From: Streptomyces adelaidensis
Lineage (GTDB): Bacteria; Actinomycetota; Actinomycetes; Streptomycetales; Streptomycetaceae
DNA: 64,000 nucleotides
NCBI RefSeq assembly: GCF_016598475.1
Contig: NZ_JAEMUX010000020.1
Coordinates: 1 to 64,000 of the forward strand
Reading direction: 5' to 3'
Shown here in pieces: positions 36,465-45,245 of this stretch. The position numbers and the translations under genes are program-made. The notes beneath the pieces were generated by a model. The model was not told where the DNA came from, did no database searches, and was given only the letters and a program-made list of their open reading frames with translations. Numbering within the stretch: position 1 is the first letter of the stretch; the number at the start of each line of letters is the position of its first letter.

Positions 36465-38783
36465 CTACCGCGGCCCCAGAGTGAGGACGCGGTCTTCTCC
36501 GGCGACCAGGTCGAGCGGTTGAGCGCCGGAGGAAGTCCGTAGTTCCACGCGACGGGTCCGGGTGGGGCGGATCGTCGCGATTACTTCGTGCGCGCTCCAG
36601 GTCAGGTCGAGTTCGGCCCCGAACCTGGTACGGACGCCGCGCAGCCGGCCCGTCGGACAGGCCGCCGGAAGCGCGGGCAGCAGCACCAGGCGGTCCGGTG
36701 TCGACTGCACCAGCATCTCGATCAGCACGGCGGGCAGGGTGTGCGCGGCGTCCGCGTTGTAGACGTCGCGCTTCGGGTAGTGCGCGCTCATCAGGGAGGC
36801 GTGGAAGAAGTCCCCGGCGAGGACCTGACTCAGGGCGTGCGCGACCCGTTCGCCGTCGCGCAGGCGGGCCGCGACGAGGGCGTGGTGCAGATGGCCGTGG
36901 GCCGAGTCGTTCTCCGCGCCGCGCAGTTCCAGGGCGCGATGGGCGGCGGCCGCGAGGTCCGGGGTGTCGTACGGGTTGATCTCGTCCAGGGGCCAGACCC
37001 CGTAGAGGTGGCTGAGGTGACGGTGGTCGTAGGTGTCGTCGAGGCCGGGCCGGGCCCACTCGGCGAGGGCGCCGTCGGCGTTGACGCGATGGGGCGGAAG
37101 CCGGTCGGCGAGCGCGCGCCAGCGGTTCGCCCGCTCGGGCGGCTCGGGGTGGTGGTCGGCGGCGGTCAGCAGGGCGTGCCGGGCGGCGGACAGGTCCATG
37201 GCCGCGTTGATCGTGCCCCAGCTCGCGTTCGCGGGACGGTTCTCGGGCGAGTAGGAGGGGACGACGACGAGCTGACCGTCGGCGTCGGTGCGGGTGAGGA
37301 AGTCCTCGTAGAACTCGGCCACTTCGGCGAGGAGGGCGGCGGTACGCGGGTCGCGTTCGCCCCGCGTCTCGTCGTGGTCCACGAGCGGCTTCAGCAGCCA
37401 GTCCGCGCCCGCGGTCCACAGGTGCAGCGGGTATTCACGGCTGAAGTGGTAGGTCAGGCCGGTCTCACCGTCGGAGTGGGGCGGGGCGACGACACCCCGG
37501 GCGCCGAAGATCGCCCGGGCGTTGTCCCGCCAGTCGCCGAGTTGCCCCTGGATCAGCGAGGCGTGGGCCTCGGTGACTTCGGGCAGGGCGGCGGCCGCGG
37601 CGGAGGACGTCTGCAGATTGAGGTTGGCGTCGTTGGTGAACGCCCCCGCCCAGGCCGTGTTCCAGTCGCCGGTCCACAGTCCGACCAGGCGGGGCGGCAG
37701 CATGCCGCTGGAGGAGAGCAGGTGGTAGCGGCCGGCGGCGAAGAGACGTTCGAGGAGGGCGGGGCTCCGCGGGCGGCGGATCAGCTCCGAGCCGGGGAGG
37801 GCGCGTTCGATGTCGTCGGCGTCGAGGGTGAGGGAGGCCCTGGTGTAGGCGGCCCGGTGGAGGTCGAGGTGACGCGACAGGAGGTGGCCGTAGGGGTCGT
37901 GCTCCGGCAACAGCCCCCGGAGCGCACGCTGTTCGGCCGTCACGTCCAGCTCACCGGTGTGCCGCCGCACCCGGGTGAGCAGCAGTACCGCCTGCGCCCC
38001 CTCGACGCGGACGCCGGGCGGGGTGAGTGTTGTACGGCCGCCGGTGACGGTGATGAGGGTGGTGCCGGTGTACGCGCGGTCGCTGCCCGGATAGCGGGCG
38101 CGCAGGCTCAGGGTCGCGCCCTCGGGGGTGAGCACCGCGCCGTGCCCGACACCCAGGTCGGCGGGCGCGCCCGGCAGGCGGTGGTCCAGGTCGATGTCCA
38201 GGGTGAGCCGGGGACCCGTGACGTACTGGACGATCACGTCGTCGGCGCGCGAGACGAAGACGCGGCTGCGCCGGCCTTCGCGGGCCGCCTCGACGACGCC
38301 GGTGGTGAAGTCGACCGAGCGGCGGTAGCCGCGTCGGCCCCTGTTCGAGCCCCTGCCCGAGCCCAGGTCCGGGTCCGTCCGTCTCAGCCGGATCTGGAAC
38401 GCCGGATGGAAGGGCTGCACCCACTGGAGCTCCCGTCCGTCCGTGAACTCTTCGGCCGCTGTCACCTCCCCCGCGAGCAACCGGTCCTGGAGCGAGGCGA
38501 GCCGGTCGGCGAGCTGCGGCGGCCGAGCGCTCTCGCCGCCGTTGGGCCGTACGAGGGTGTGGTGGGTGACGATGACGCGGTCGTCGTCCGGGTCGCCGAA
38601 CACCATGGCGCCATGCCGGCCGTTGCCGCTGAGGAAGGCGTCCTCCCAGCGGGCGGCGGGGGCCGGCTCCCACGTGCCGTGCTGCGTGAGCGTGCTTGTA
38701 CCCCTGGTATCGCCCGTACCTCTGGTATCCCTCGTACTCCTGGTATCCCTCGTGTCACTCGTGTCACTCGTGTTCATGGTCAT
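36465..38783 (-). CDS. GH95-type alpha-L-fucosidase (or alpha-L-galactosidase)
   Basis: The 772-residue protein has an N-terminal beta domain, helical barrel and C-terminal beta domain as in GH95. Candidate catalytic positions align with AfcA: Asn387 and Asn389 in DANLNLQ, Glu514 in YSPEN, and Asp678 in NADAAHTLPAVLIEMLVQS; HRHLSHLYGVWP is also family-like. The N-N segment lacks the usual Met-Asn-Tyr-Trp, so it is a divergent member. Residues 4-30 are a Thr/Asp/Arg repeat (SDTSDTRDTRSTRDTRGT) coded by degenerate repeats. There is no signal peptide, so it acts on imported oligosaccharides. The ATG at 38783 overlaps the GH42 stop (ATGA). Confidence 0.82.
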   Translation of the reverse strand: MTMNTSDTSDTRDTRSTRDTRGTGDTRGTSTLTQHGTWEPAPAARWEDAFLSGNGRHGAMVFGDPDDDRVIVTHHTLVRPNGGESARPPQLADRLASLQDRLLAGEVTAAEEFTDGRELQWVQPFHPAFQIRLRRTDPDLGSGRGSNRGRRGYRRSVDFTTGVVEAAREGRRSRVFVSRADDVIVQYVTGPRLTLDIDLDHRLPGAPADLGVGHGAVLTPEGATLSLRARYPGSDRAYTGTTLITVTGGRTTLTPPGVRVEGAQAVLLLTRVRRHTGELDVTAEQRALRGLLPEHDPYGHLLSRHLDLHRAAYTRASLTLDADDIERALPGSELIRRPRSPALLERLFAAGRYHLLSSSGMLPPRLVGLWTGDWNTAWAGAFTNDANLNLQTSSAAAAALPEVTEAHASLIQGQLGDWRDNARAIFGARGVVAPPHSDGETGLTYHFSREYPLHLWTAGADWLLKPLVDHDETRGERDPRTAALLAEVAEFYEDFLTRTDADGQLVVVPSYSPENRPANASWGTINAAMDLSAARHALLTAADHHPEPPERANRWRALADRLPPHRVNADGALAEWARPGLDDTYDHRHLSHLYGVWPLDEINPYDTPDLAAAAHRALELRGAENDSAHGHLHHALVAARLRDGERVAHALSQVLAGDFFHASLMSAHYPKRDVYNADAAHTLPAVLIEMLVQSTPDRLVLLPALPAACPTGRLRGVRTRFGAELDLTWSAHEVIATIRPTRTRRVELRTSSGAQPLDLVAGEDRVLTLGPR

Positions 38784-40768
38784 GATTGGAGCACCGCCAC
38801 GCCGTACCGGCCGAGGATCAGCGAATCGGTGACTTCGGCGCCCGTCAGCAGGTCGCGGTGGGTGCCCGGTACGACGACGGTGACCTCGTCCCGGCCATGG
38901 TTGAGCACGAAGAGCAGCTCGCCCCGCCGTACCGCCTCGACCCCGTCGGGCAGTCCTTCGAGCACCGGCCGCACCCCCGCGTCGGCCGCCGCCCGTGTCA
39001 ACAGCCCGCGCAGCTCCGCGGGTTCGGGGAGCGTGGAGACGTACCAGGCACGTCCCTTGCGCAACACCGCCGGGAGACCGTCGAGTTCACCGCCCTTGTA
39101 CGGGACGATCTCGTCCGCGTCGGCCGCCGCCTCGATCTCCTCGGACCACAACGTCCCCCGGAAGCCGTCGCACTCGACGTCCTCCCCCGCGTCCAGCGGC
39201 CACCACTCGTGCAGGGTGCGGATGCCGAAGAGTTCGCGGAGCCTGGCGTCCATGCCGCCGGGGCGTACGCGGTCGTCCTCGTCGGCGATGCCGGTCAGGA
39301 AGCCGCTGACGAGGGTGCCGCCTCCCCGTACGTACGCGAGGAGGTTCTCGATCGCCGCGTCCGTCAGCAGGTATAGCTGCGGTACGACGACGAGCCTGTA
39401 CGGGGACAGGTCGTGCTCGGGGTGGGCGAAGGCGGTGGTGAGGTGCGCCTCCCAGAGGGCGCGGTGCCAGGACCGTACGACCTGCGGGTGGTCGACCTCG
39501 GACGAGAGCCGGCCGTCCTGGGCACCGGCCCACCAGGAGTGCCAGTCGAACAGCACCGCGACATCGGCGCCGATGCGATGGCCCGCCACCTGACCGCCGA
39601 TGGCGGCGAGTTCGGCGCCCAGCCGCTTGACCTCCTGATACGTGCGCCCCTGCTCGCCCGCGTGGCCGATCATGCCGGAGTGGAACTTCTCCGCGCCCTG
39701 CCGGGACTGCCGCCACTGGAAGTAGCAGACGGCGTCCGCGCCTCGGGCGACGGCCTGGAGGGACCACAGGCGGTTGAGGCCGCGGGGTTTGGGGTGGTTG
39801 ACGCCGCGCCAGTTGACGGGTCCGGCGGCCTGCTCCATGAGCATCCAGGGGCCGCCGCCCGCCTGGGAGCGGGTCATGTCCTGCACCAGCGCGCCGCTCT
39901 GGGCGCCGAGCGGGTCGCGCGGGTCCGGGTAGAGGTCGACCGAGACGACGTCCTCCTCCTCGGCCCACCGCCAGGCGTCCTGGCCCACCCACATCGGCAT
40001 GAAGTTGGTGGTGACCGGGATGTGCGGGGTGTGCCGGCGGACGATGTCGCGCTCGATGACGTAGCACTCCAGGAGCATGTCGCTGGTGAAGCGTCTGAAG
40101 TCCAGCACGTGCGTGGGGTTCTTCATGTAATGCGCGCGGCGCGGCGGCAGGACCTCGTCCCAGTCGCCGTGTCCCTGGCCCCAGAAAGCGGTGCCCCAGG
40201 CCTCGTTGAGGGCGTCGAGCGTGCCGTACTTCCGCCGGAGCCAGTCGCGGAAGGTGGTGGCCGCCTCGTCGCCCCAGTCGAACGTGCAGTACTCGTTGTT
40301 GATGTGCCACATCGTGAGGGCCGGATGGCCGCCGTAGCGGGCGGCGAGGTCCTCGGTGATGGCGGCGGCGTAGCGGCGGTAGGTGTCGCTGGAGTGCGAG
40401 AAGTGCTGGCGGGAGCCCCACCACTCGATCTGCCCGTTCTCGTCGCGCGGCAGGGTCTCGGGGTGCAGTCGGCCCATCCACGGCGGCGGGGAGGAGGTGG
40501 GGGTGGCCAGGACCACGCCGATGCCGTGGTCGTGCATCAGGTCCATCAGCCGGTCCAGCCAGCCGAACTCCCTTGCTCCCGGGCTGGGTTCGAGCTTCGC
40601 CCAGGAGAAGACGCCGAGAGTGACGGAGTTGACGCCGGCCGCCTGCATGAGGCGGACGTCCTCGTGCCACACCTCCTCGGGCCACTGCTCGGGGTTGTAG
40701 TCGCCGCCGAAGAGGACCCGGCCGCGCGTGGCGTCGGCGAGGGTGGGTCCCGTGCGTTCCCGTGTCAT
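38780..40768 (-). CDS. GH42 beta-galactosidase
   Basis: The 662-residue cytoplasmic enzyme removes terminal beta-galactose, here probably from xyloglucan side chains. The barrel starts LFGGDYNPEQWPEEVWHEDV; WHINNEYC has the acid/base Glu159, and LMEQAAGPVNW the nucleophile Glu312. The trimerisation domain and a small C-terminal beta domain (VLNHGRDEVTVVVPG) follow. The family's Cys zinc cluster is not evident. The ATG at 40768 shares its first base with the stop of the GH74 gene (TGATG) and has GGGGAG upstream, so expression is coupled to the secreted xyloglucanase. Confidence 0.93.
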   Translation of the reverse strand: MTRERTGPTLADATRGRVLFGGDYNPEQWPEEVWHEDVRLMQAAGVNSVTLGVFSWAKLEPSPGAREFGWLDRLMDLMHDHGIGVVLATPTSSPPPWMGRLHPETLPRDENGQIEWWGSRQHFSHSSDTYRRYAAAITEDLAARYGGHPALTMWHINNEYCTFDWGDEAATTFRDWLRRKYGTLDALNEAWGTAFWGQGHGDWDEVLPPRRAHYMKNPTHVLDFRRFTSDMLLECYVIERDIVRRHTPHIPVTTNFMPMWVGQDAWRWAEEEDVVSVDLYPDPRDPLGAQSGALVQDMTRSQAGGGPWMLMEQAAGPVNWRGVNHPKPRGLNRLWSLQAVARGADAVCYFQWRQSRQGAEKFHSGMIGHAGEQGRTYQEVKRLGAELAAIGGQVAGHRIGADVAVLFDWHSWWAGAQDGRLSSEVDHPQVVRSWHRALWEAHLTTAFAHPEHDLSPYRLVVVPQLYLLTDAAIENLLAYVRGGGTLVSGFLTGIADEDDRVRPGGMDARLRELFGIRTLHEWWPLDAGEDVECDGFRGTLWSEEIEAAADADEIVPYKGGELDGLPAVLRKGRAWYVSTLPEPAELRGLLTRAAADAGVRPVLEGLPDGVEAVRRGELLFVLNHGRDEVTVVVPGTHRDLLTGAEVTDSLILGRYGVAVLQS

Positions 40769-42996
40769 CAGGCGGGCTCCCCGTACTGGATGCCGCGCCC
40801 GTTCGTCGCCAGGTACACCCGGCCGTACACGCGCGGGTCGCCGATGACGACCTCGCCGGTCCAGCCCCACTGGTGGGCGTCGTCGTTGATGCGGGTCCAG
40901 GTCTTCGCGCCGTCGTCGGAGCGGTAGACGGCGGTGATCGCCTCGGTCGAGCCGACCTGGTAGATCGCCGGGTAGTCGGCGCCGGCGGCGGCCTTGCCGA
41001 AGCCGAGGGTGTGCGAGGCCCAGCAGCTGTCGATCTTCGAGAAGGTGGCCCCGCCGTCGGTGGAGCGGTACAGCCCGTTCCCCTTCGTGCTCAACCACAG
41101 GTCGCCGGTACGTCCCGGGGCCGCGACCAGTTTGAACTGACTGTCACCGGAGGGCAGCCCGGCCGCACGCACCGTGAACGAACGGCCACTGTCAGTGCTG
41201 GCGTACAGCGTTCCTGTGTCGGTGTCGTACGCGTAGAAGAGCGTCGGGTCGGCCGGGTCGGCGACCGGCGTGGCGCCCTTCGGGAAGGAGGAGATCTCGG
41301 ACCAGGTCGCGCCGTTGTCGGCGGAGCGGTGGGCCGCGTACTTCGTGCCGTCCCAGTGCACGAAGGACCACAGCAGCGCGCTGCCGTCGGCGTTGGCGGC
41401 GATCGGCCCCGGTGCGTTCTTGGCGATGTCGGGCTGGGCCTCGAAGGGCGCCCAGGTCCGTCCGCCGTCGTTCGAGTAGGCGCCGTTGCCGTTGTCGCCC
41501 CAGCCGGTGCGAACCACGTACGACGGCTTCGCCGAGGCCTGCGCGAGTCCCGTCGCCGACCCGAACACGGGGTTCGACGCCATGCCGCGCGACGGAGACG
41601 CCGTGAGCCGCTCGTGGTACATCGTGCCGATGTCCCGCGAGCCGCTGAGCAGGTGCGCCTCCCCGACCGGGGGCGACACCAGCTGCACCACGGACGCCTC
41701 CTCCAGGCCCCGGACCCGCGGCGCCCAGTGCTTCAGGTCCCGGGTGCCGTAGAGGGTCGCGCCGGTGCCGTACACGAGGTGCTTCGAGTCGTACGGGTCG
41801 AGCGCCAGTGCCTGGATCCACCAGCCGAACTTCGGCTTGTCGGCACCCCACTTGAGGTAAGGAGTCTCGGATACGTCGAACACGGCGGAGTCCTTGAGGG
41901 ACGTCCAGGTACGGCCGCCGTCGGTGGAGCGGTACACGGTGTCGATGTCGGCCCAGCGGTTGTTGGTGGAGACGACGAGGGTGCCCGGGCGGCAGGCGTC
42001 GACGGCGACCCCGCCGTAGCCGAAGGCGTCGGCGGAGCCGTCGGTGGTCGTGCCGCCCGGCTTCACGGGGGTCACGTCGGTCCACTTGCCGCCGGTGGTA
42101 CGGAGCTTGTGCACGCTGCCGTCGGACTGGCCGTTGGGACCGACCGCGTTGGCGTACGTCACGTACAGCTCGCGGGTGTGCTTGTCGTACGCGGCGCGGA
42201 TCGGGACCTTGGCGGAGGTGCCGGTGGGCTGTCCGGGGACGGCCTCCCAGGTGGTGCCGTCGGTGGTCCGGCAGAGGTTCGGGGACGCGGCGGTGCCGTC
42301 GCCGTCGCCCCAGCCGGCGTAGAGGGTGCGGCCGGCGGCCACGAGCAGGGTGACGCCCTGGCCGGACGCGGTGGCCTTGCCCGGGAAGCCGGTCGCCGAC
42401 GCCCAGGTGGCGCCCCGGTCCGTCGACTTCAGCAGGCCGTCGTGTCTCGTGCCCAGCCACAGGGTGTCGCTGTCGCGCGGGTCGACGAGGAGTCGCTCGC
42501 CCGCGCCCCGGCCGTCCTCGTTGGCGCCGAGCTTCACGCTGAGGTCGCTGCGGGTCCAGGTGTCGCCGCGGTCGTCCGAGCGGAGGATCGCGCCGTCGCC
42601 GGCCCAGGACTGGGCATAGGTGCCGAGGGCGAGATAGAGGCGGTTCGGGTGGGCGGGGTCGACGGCGATGGCCTCCGCGCCGAGGAGGTTCCAGTCGTCC
42701 CAGCCGAGGTGGTCGGTCAGGGGGGTCCAGCGGGCCTCGCGGTCGTCCCAGCGGTAGGCGCCGCCGATGTCGGTGCGGGCGTAGGCGAGGCCGCGTACGG
42801 CTGGGTGGAAGAGGACGCCGGTGATGAAGCCGGTGCCGCCGATCACCGCGTTGCGCCAGCGGTAGCCTGCGGCGGCCTTGGCGGCCTGGGGTTCTGCCGC
42901 GTGGGCCGGGGTTCCCAGCGAGGGCACTGCCGTGAAGGTGGCGGCGGCTGCGGTTCCGGCGAGTATGGAGCGGCGGCTCGGCTGGGGCGTGAGCAT
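40768..42996 (-). CDS. Secreted GH74 xyloglucanase
   Basis: GH74 enzymes are twin seven-bladed propellers that cut xyloglucan with inversion. The 742-residue product has a twin-arginine-like signal (SRRSILAGTAAAATF, cleavage about residue 33) and many propeller blades with STDGG/SADNGATW sequences. Candidate catalytic Asp residues are Asp76 in ARTDIGGAYRW and Asp455 in SGSRDIGTMYH. No binding module follows. The ATG at 42996 has GAGG upstream at good spacing. It is the key evidence that the operon targets xyloglucan; the upstream 230-bp gap contains a 33-bp inverted repeat rather than a promoter I can identify. Confidence 0.93.
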   Translation of the reverse strand: MLTPQPSRRSILAGTAAAATFTAVPSLGTPAHAAEPQAAKAAAGYRWRNAVIGGTGFITGVLFHPAVRGLAYARTDIGGAYRWDDREARWTPLTDHLGWDDWNLLGAEAIAVDPAHPNRLYLALGTYAQSWAGDGAILRSDDRGDTWTRSDLSVKLGANEDGRGAGERLLVDPRDSDTLWLGTRHDGLLKSTDRGATWASATGFPGKATASGQGVTLLVAAGRTLYAGWGDGDGTAASPNLCRTTDGTTWEAVPGQPTGTSAKVPIRAAYDKHTRELYVTYANAVGPNGQSDGSVHKLRTTGGKWTDVTPVKPGGTTTDGSADAFGYGGVAVDACRPGTLVVSTNNRWADIDTVYRSTDGGRTWTSLKDSAVFDVSETPYLKWGADKPKFGWWIQALALDPYDSKHLVYGTGATLYGTRDLKHWAPRVRGLEEASVVQLVSPPVGEAHLLSGSRDIGTMYHERLTASPSRGMASNPVFGSATGLAQASAKPSYVVRTGWGDNGNGAYSNDGGRTWAPFEAQPDIAKNAPGPIAANADGSALLWSFVHWDGTKYAAHRSADNGATWSEISSFPKGATPVADPADPTLFYAYDTDTGTLYASTDSGRSFTVRAAGLPSGDSQFKLVAAPGRTGDLWLSTKGNGLYRSTDGGATFSKIDSCWASHTLGFGKAAAGADYPAIYQVGSTEAITAVYRSDDGAKTWTRINDDAHQWGWTGEVVIGDPRVYGRVYLATNGRGIQYGEPA

Positions 42997-43085
42997 GACA
43001 TACCTCGTTTGTGCGTGCGGGAGGGGTGTGTTCGGGCGCCTGGGGGCTCGGTCGGCTCGGGTGCGTCGGCGGCTGCGGGTGGTTC

Positions 43086-43175
43086 GTGGCTGGTCGCGCA
43101 GTTCCCCGCGCCCCTTGAGGGCACGGGGCGCGCTCGGGGCTTTCAAGGGGCGCGGGGAACTGCGCGAGCAACCAC
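43086..43175. repeat. 33-bp inverted repeat (repeat B, palindromic copy) inside operon
   Basis: The left arm 43086-43118 and right arm 43143-43175 are inverted copies with 31 of 33 matches and a 24-base loop; the arms share the GGTCGCGCAGTTCCCCGCGC core found at 7350-7384. It lies between the permease gene and GH74 gene of the same operon and would form a very stable hairpin in the mRNA. Confidence 0.85.
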
Positions 43176-43227
43176 ACACGACCCGCACCCGCCGACCAAC
43201 GCGAGCCCCCGAGCTCAGGCGCCCCGG

Positions 43228-44181
43228 TCAGCCCTTGACCGCGCCCGTGAGCATCCCCTTCTTGAAGTGCTTCTGGACGAAGGGGGAGAGGACGGCGACC
43301 GGGAGGAGGGCCATCACCATGACGGCCATCTGGATGGCGATCGGGGAGAGCTGACCGGTGTTGATCTGGGCGGAGAGGCCGACCGGGCGTTCCTGTTTCT
43401 GCACGAGCTGGATCATGACGTTCTGCAACGGCATCATGTCCTGGTCGGTGAGATAGATGGACGCGTTGAACCAGGCGCTCCAGTAGCCGACCGCGTAGAA
43501 GAGGGCGATGACGGCGAGGACCGCGCGGGAGAGCGGCATCACGATCTTCCACAGGATGCGCCAGTCGCCGGCGCCGTCGATGCGGGCGCTGTCGATGAGT
43601 TCCGGCGAGATGCCCATGAAGAACGAGCGCAGGACCAGGATGTTGAAGACGCTCACGGCGCTGGGGAGGATCAGCGCCAGGTAGGTGTCCATCAGGCCGA
43701 GGGACTGCACCAGCAGATAGGTCGGGATGAGACCGGCGCCGAAGAACATCGTGGCGAGCAGCGTCATCAGGATCCAGCGGTGGGCGAGCGAGCCCACGCG
43801 GGAGAGGCCGTAGGCGCACAGGACCGAGACGGTCATGCTGAACAGCGTGCCGACGAGTGTGACGCCGACACTGACGAGCGCGGCCCGCTGGACCTGGCCG
43901 CCGCTGAGGAGTTCCTGGTAGGCGATGAAGGTGATGCCCTTGGGGATCATCACCAGGCCGCCGGCCTCGTCGATGGTCTGCTTCGACTGGAGGCTGGTGA
44001 CGATGATGATCCACAGCGGGAAGAGGATCGCGAAGCACGCGATGCCCAGGACGAGGCCCTTGCCCGCCACTGAGACCTTGGAGGGTTCCTCCTCCCAGGC
44101 CTGGCGGGGTGGCGCCGCCCAGCGGCTCGGCTGCTTCGCGGCCGGCTTCTCGTCGGCCGGTGTGTCGAGGACGGCGGTCAT
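43228..44181 (-). CDS. Carbohydrate ABC transporter permease (LplC/MalG-type)
   Basis: The 317-residue membrane protein has an N-terminal tail with AKQPSRWAAPPRQAW, six helices and an EAA loop (ELIDSARIDGAGDWRILWKIVMPLS). It resembles the LplC/YtcP group that works with long LipO-like binding proteins. The ATG at 44181 overlaps the stop of the upstream permease gene (ATGA). It forms the channel of the presumed xyloglucan-oligosaccharide importer; the ATPase is not encoded here and is probably the shared MsiK. Confidence 0.92.
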   Translation of the reverse strand: MTAVLDTPADEKPAAKQPSRWAAPPRQAWEEEPSKVSVAGKGLVLGIACFAILFPLWIIIVTSLQSKQTIDEAGGLVMIPKGITFIAYQELLSGGQVQRAALVSVGVTLVGTLFSMTVSVLCAYGLSRVGSLAHRWILMTLLATMFFGAGLIPTYLLVQSLGLMDTYLALILPSAVSVFNILVLRSFFMGISPELIDSARIDGAGDWRILWKIVMPLSRAVLAVIALFYAVGYWSAWFNASIYLTDQDMMPLQNVMIQLVQKQERPVGLSAQINTGQLSPIAIQMAVMVMALLPVAVLSPFVQKHFKKGMLTGAVKG

Positions 44182-45218
44182 TTCTTGTACACCCCCTGCT
44201 CACCCATGAGATGGGCGACCTTGTTGGCGGTCAGCACCAGTGCCAGGCCGACGACCCCCTTGATGAGGCCCGCGGCGGCGGCGTAACCGAAGTCCTGGTT
44301 GCGGATGCCGTTCCACCACACATAGGTGTCCAGGACGTCGGAGGCGTCGACGCCCACCGCCTGCCGTTGCAGCAGCAGTTGTTCGAAGCCCACGGTGAGG
44401 GCGTCGCCGACGCGCAGGACCAGGAGGAGGGCGATCACCGGACGCAGGGCGGGCAGGGTGATGTGCCACATACGCCGCCAGCGGCCCGCGCCGTCCATGG
44501 CGGCGGCCTCGTACAGGTCGCCCGAGACGGAGGAGAGCGCGGCGAGGAAGACGATGATGCCCCAGCCCGCGTCCTTCCAGATCATCTCGGCGGTGACCAG
44601 GTACTTGAACGTCTCCGGGTTCGTCATCAGGTCGAAGCCCTCGACGCCGTGCTGGCGGAGGGTCTGCGCGATGACACCCGCGCCGCCGAAGATCTGCATG
44701 AAGACGGTGACGACGAGGACCCAGGAGAAGAAGTGCGGCAGATACATGACCGCCTGGGCGATCGCCCGGACCCGGGGCCTGACCACGCTGTTGATGAGGA
44801 GCGCGAGCAGGATCGGGATCGGGAAGAACAGGATCAGCTGCAGGAAGAACAGCACGAACGTGTTCTGCACCGCGTGCCAGAAGGCCGAGTCCGCGAAGAT
44901 CCGCTCGAACTGCTCGAAGCCGACCCAGGGGCTCTGGAAGATGGCGACGACGCCGTTCTCACTGAGGTACGGGTCGTAGTCCTGGAAGGCGACCACATTG
45001 CCGAGGATCGGTATGTAGTTGAAGACCAGGATCAGCAGCACCGCCGGCAGCACCATCAGCAGCAGGGTGCGGTCGCGCCGCAATCTGAGGCGGAGGCTCA
45101 GCTTCCCCGAGCGCCTGCCGCCCGGAGCCCTGTCCCCGGGGGCGCCCTCGGACGCCTCCGGAGCACTCGCGGGGGTCTTCGCCTCGGCCCTTGGCCGAGG
45201 CACCGTGCTGTGGGACAC
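44178..45218 (-). CDS. Carbohydrate ABC transporter permease (LplB-type)
   Basis: The 346-residue protein has a Pro/Ala-rich cytoplasmic N-terminus, a basic patch (LSLRLRLRRDR) and six helices, with the EAA loop DLYEAAAMDGAGRWRRMWHITLPAL. The segment TLLLMVLPAVLLILVFNYIPILGNVVAFQDYDPYL is typical of the LplB group. The GTG at 45218 has AAGGAG upstream, 27 bp after the binding-protein stop. It partners with the LplC-type permease. Confidence 0.92.
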   Translation of the reverse strand: MSHSTVPRPRAEAKTPASAPEASEGAPGDRAPGGRRSGKLSLRLRLRRDRTLLLMVLPAVLLILVFNYIPILGNVVAFQDYDPYLSENGVVAIFQSPWVGFEQFERIFADSAFWHAVQNTFVLFFLQLILFFPIPILLALLINSVVRPRVRAIAQAVMYLPHFFSWVLVVTVFMQIFGGAGVIAQTLRQHGVEGFDLMTNPETFKYLVTAEMIWKDAGWGIIVFLAALSSVSGDLYEAAAMDGAGRWRRMWHITLPALRPVIALLLVLRVGDALTVGFEQLLLQRQAVGVDASDVLDTYVWWNGIRNQDFGYAAAAGLIKGVVGLALVLTANKVAHLMGEQGVYKK

Positions 45219-45245
45219 GGCAGTCTCCTTGCCTCAGGTCCCGGG

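Noticed and set aside
40762..44073. A 1103-codon open frame on the plus strand
   Set aside because: Antisense of the GH74 and permease genes and crosses the 33-bp inverted repeat.
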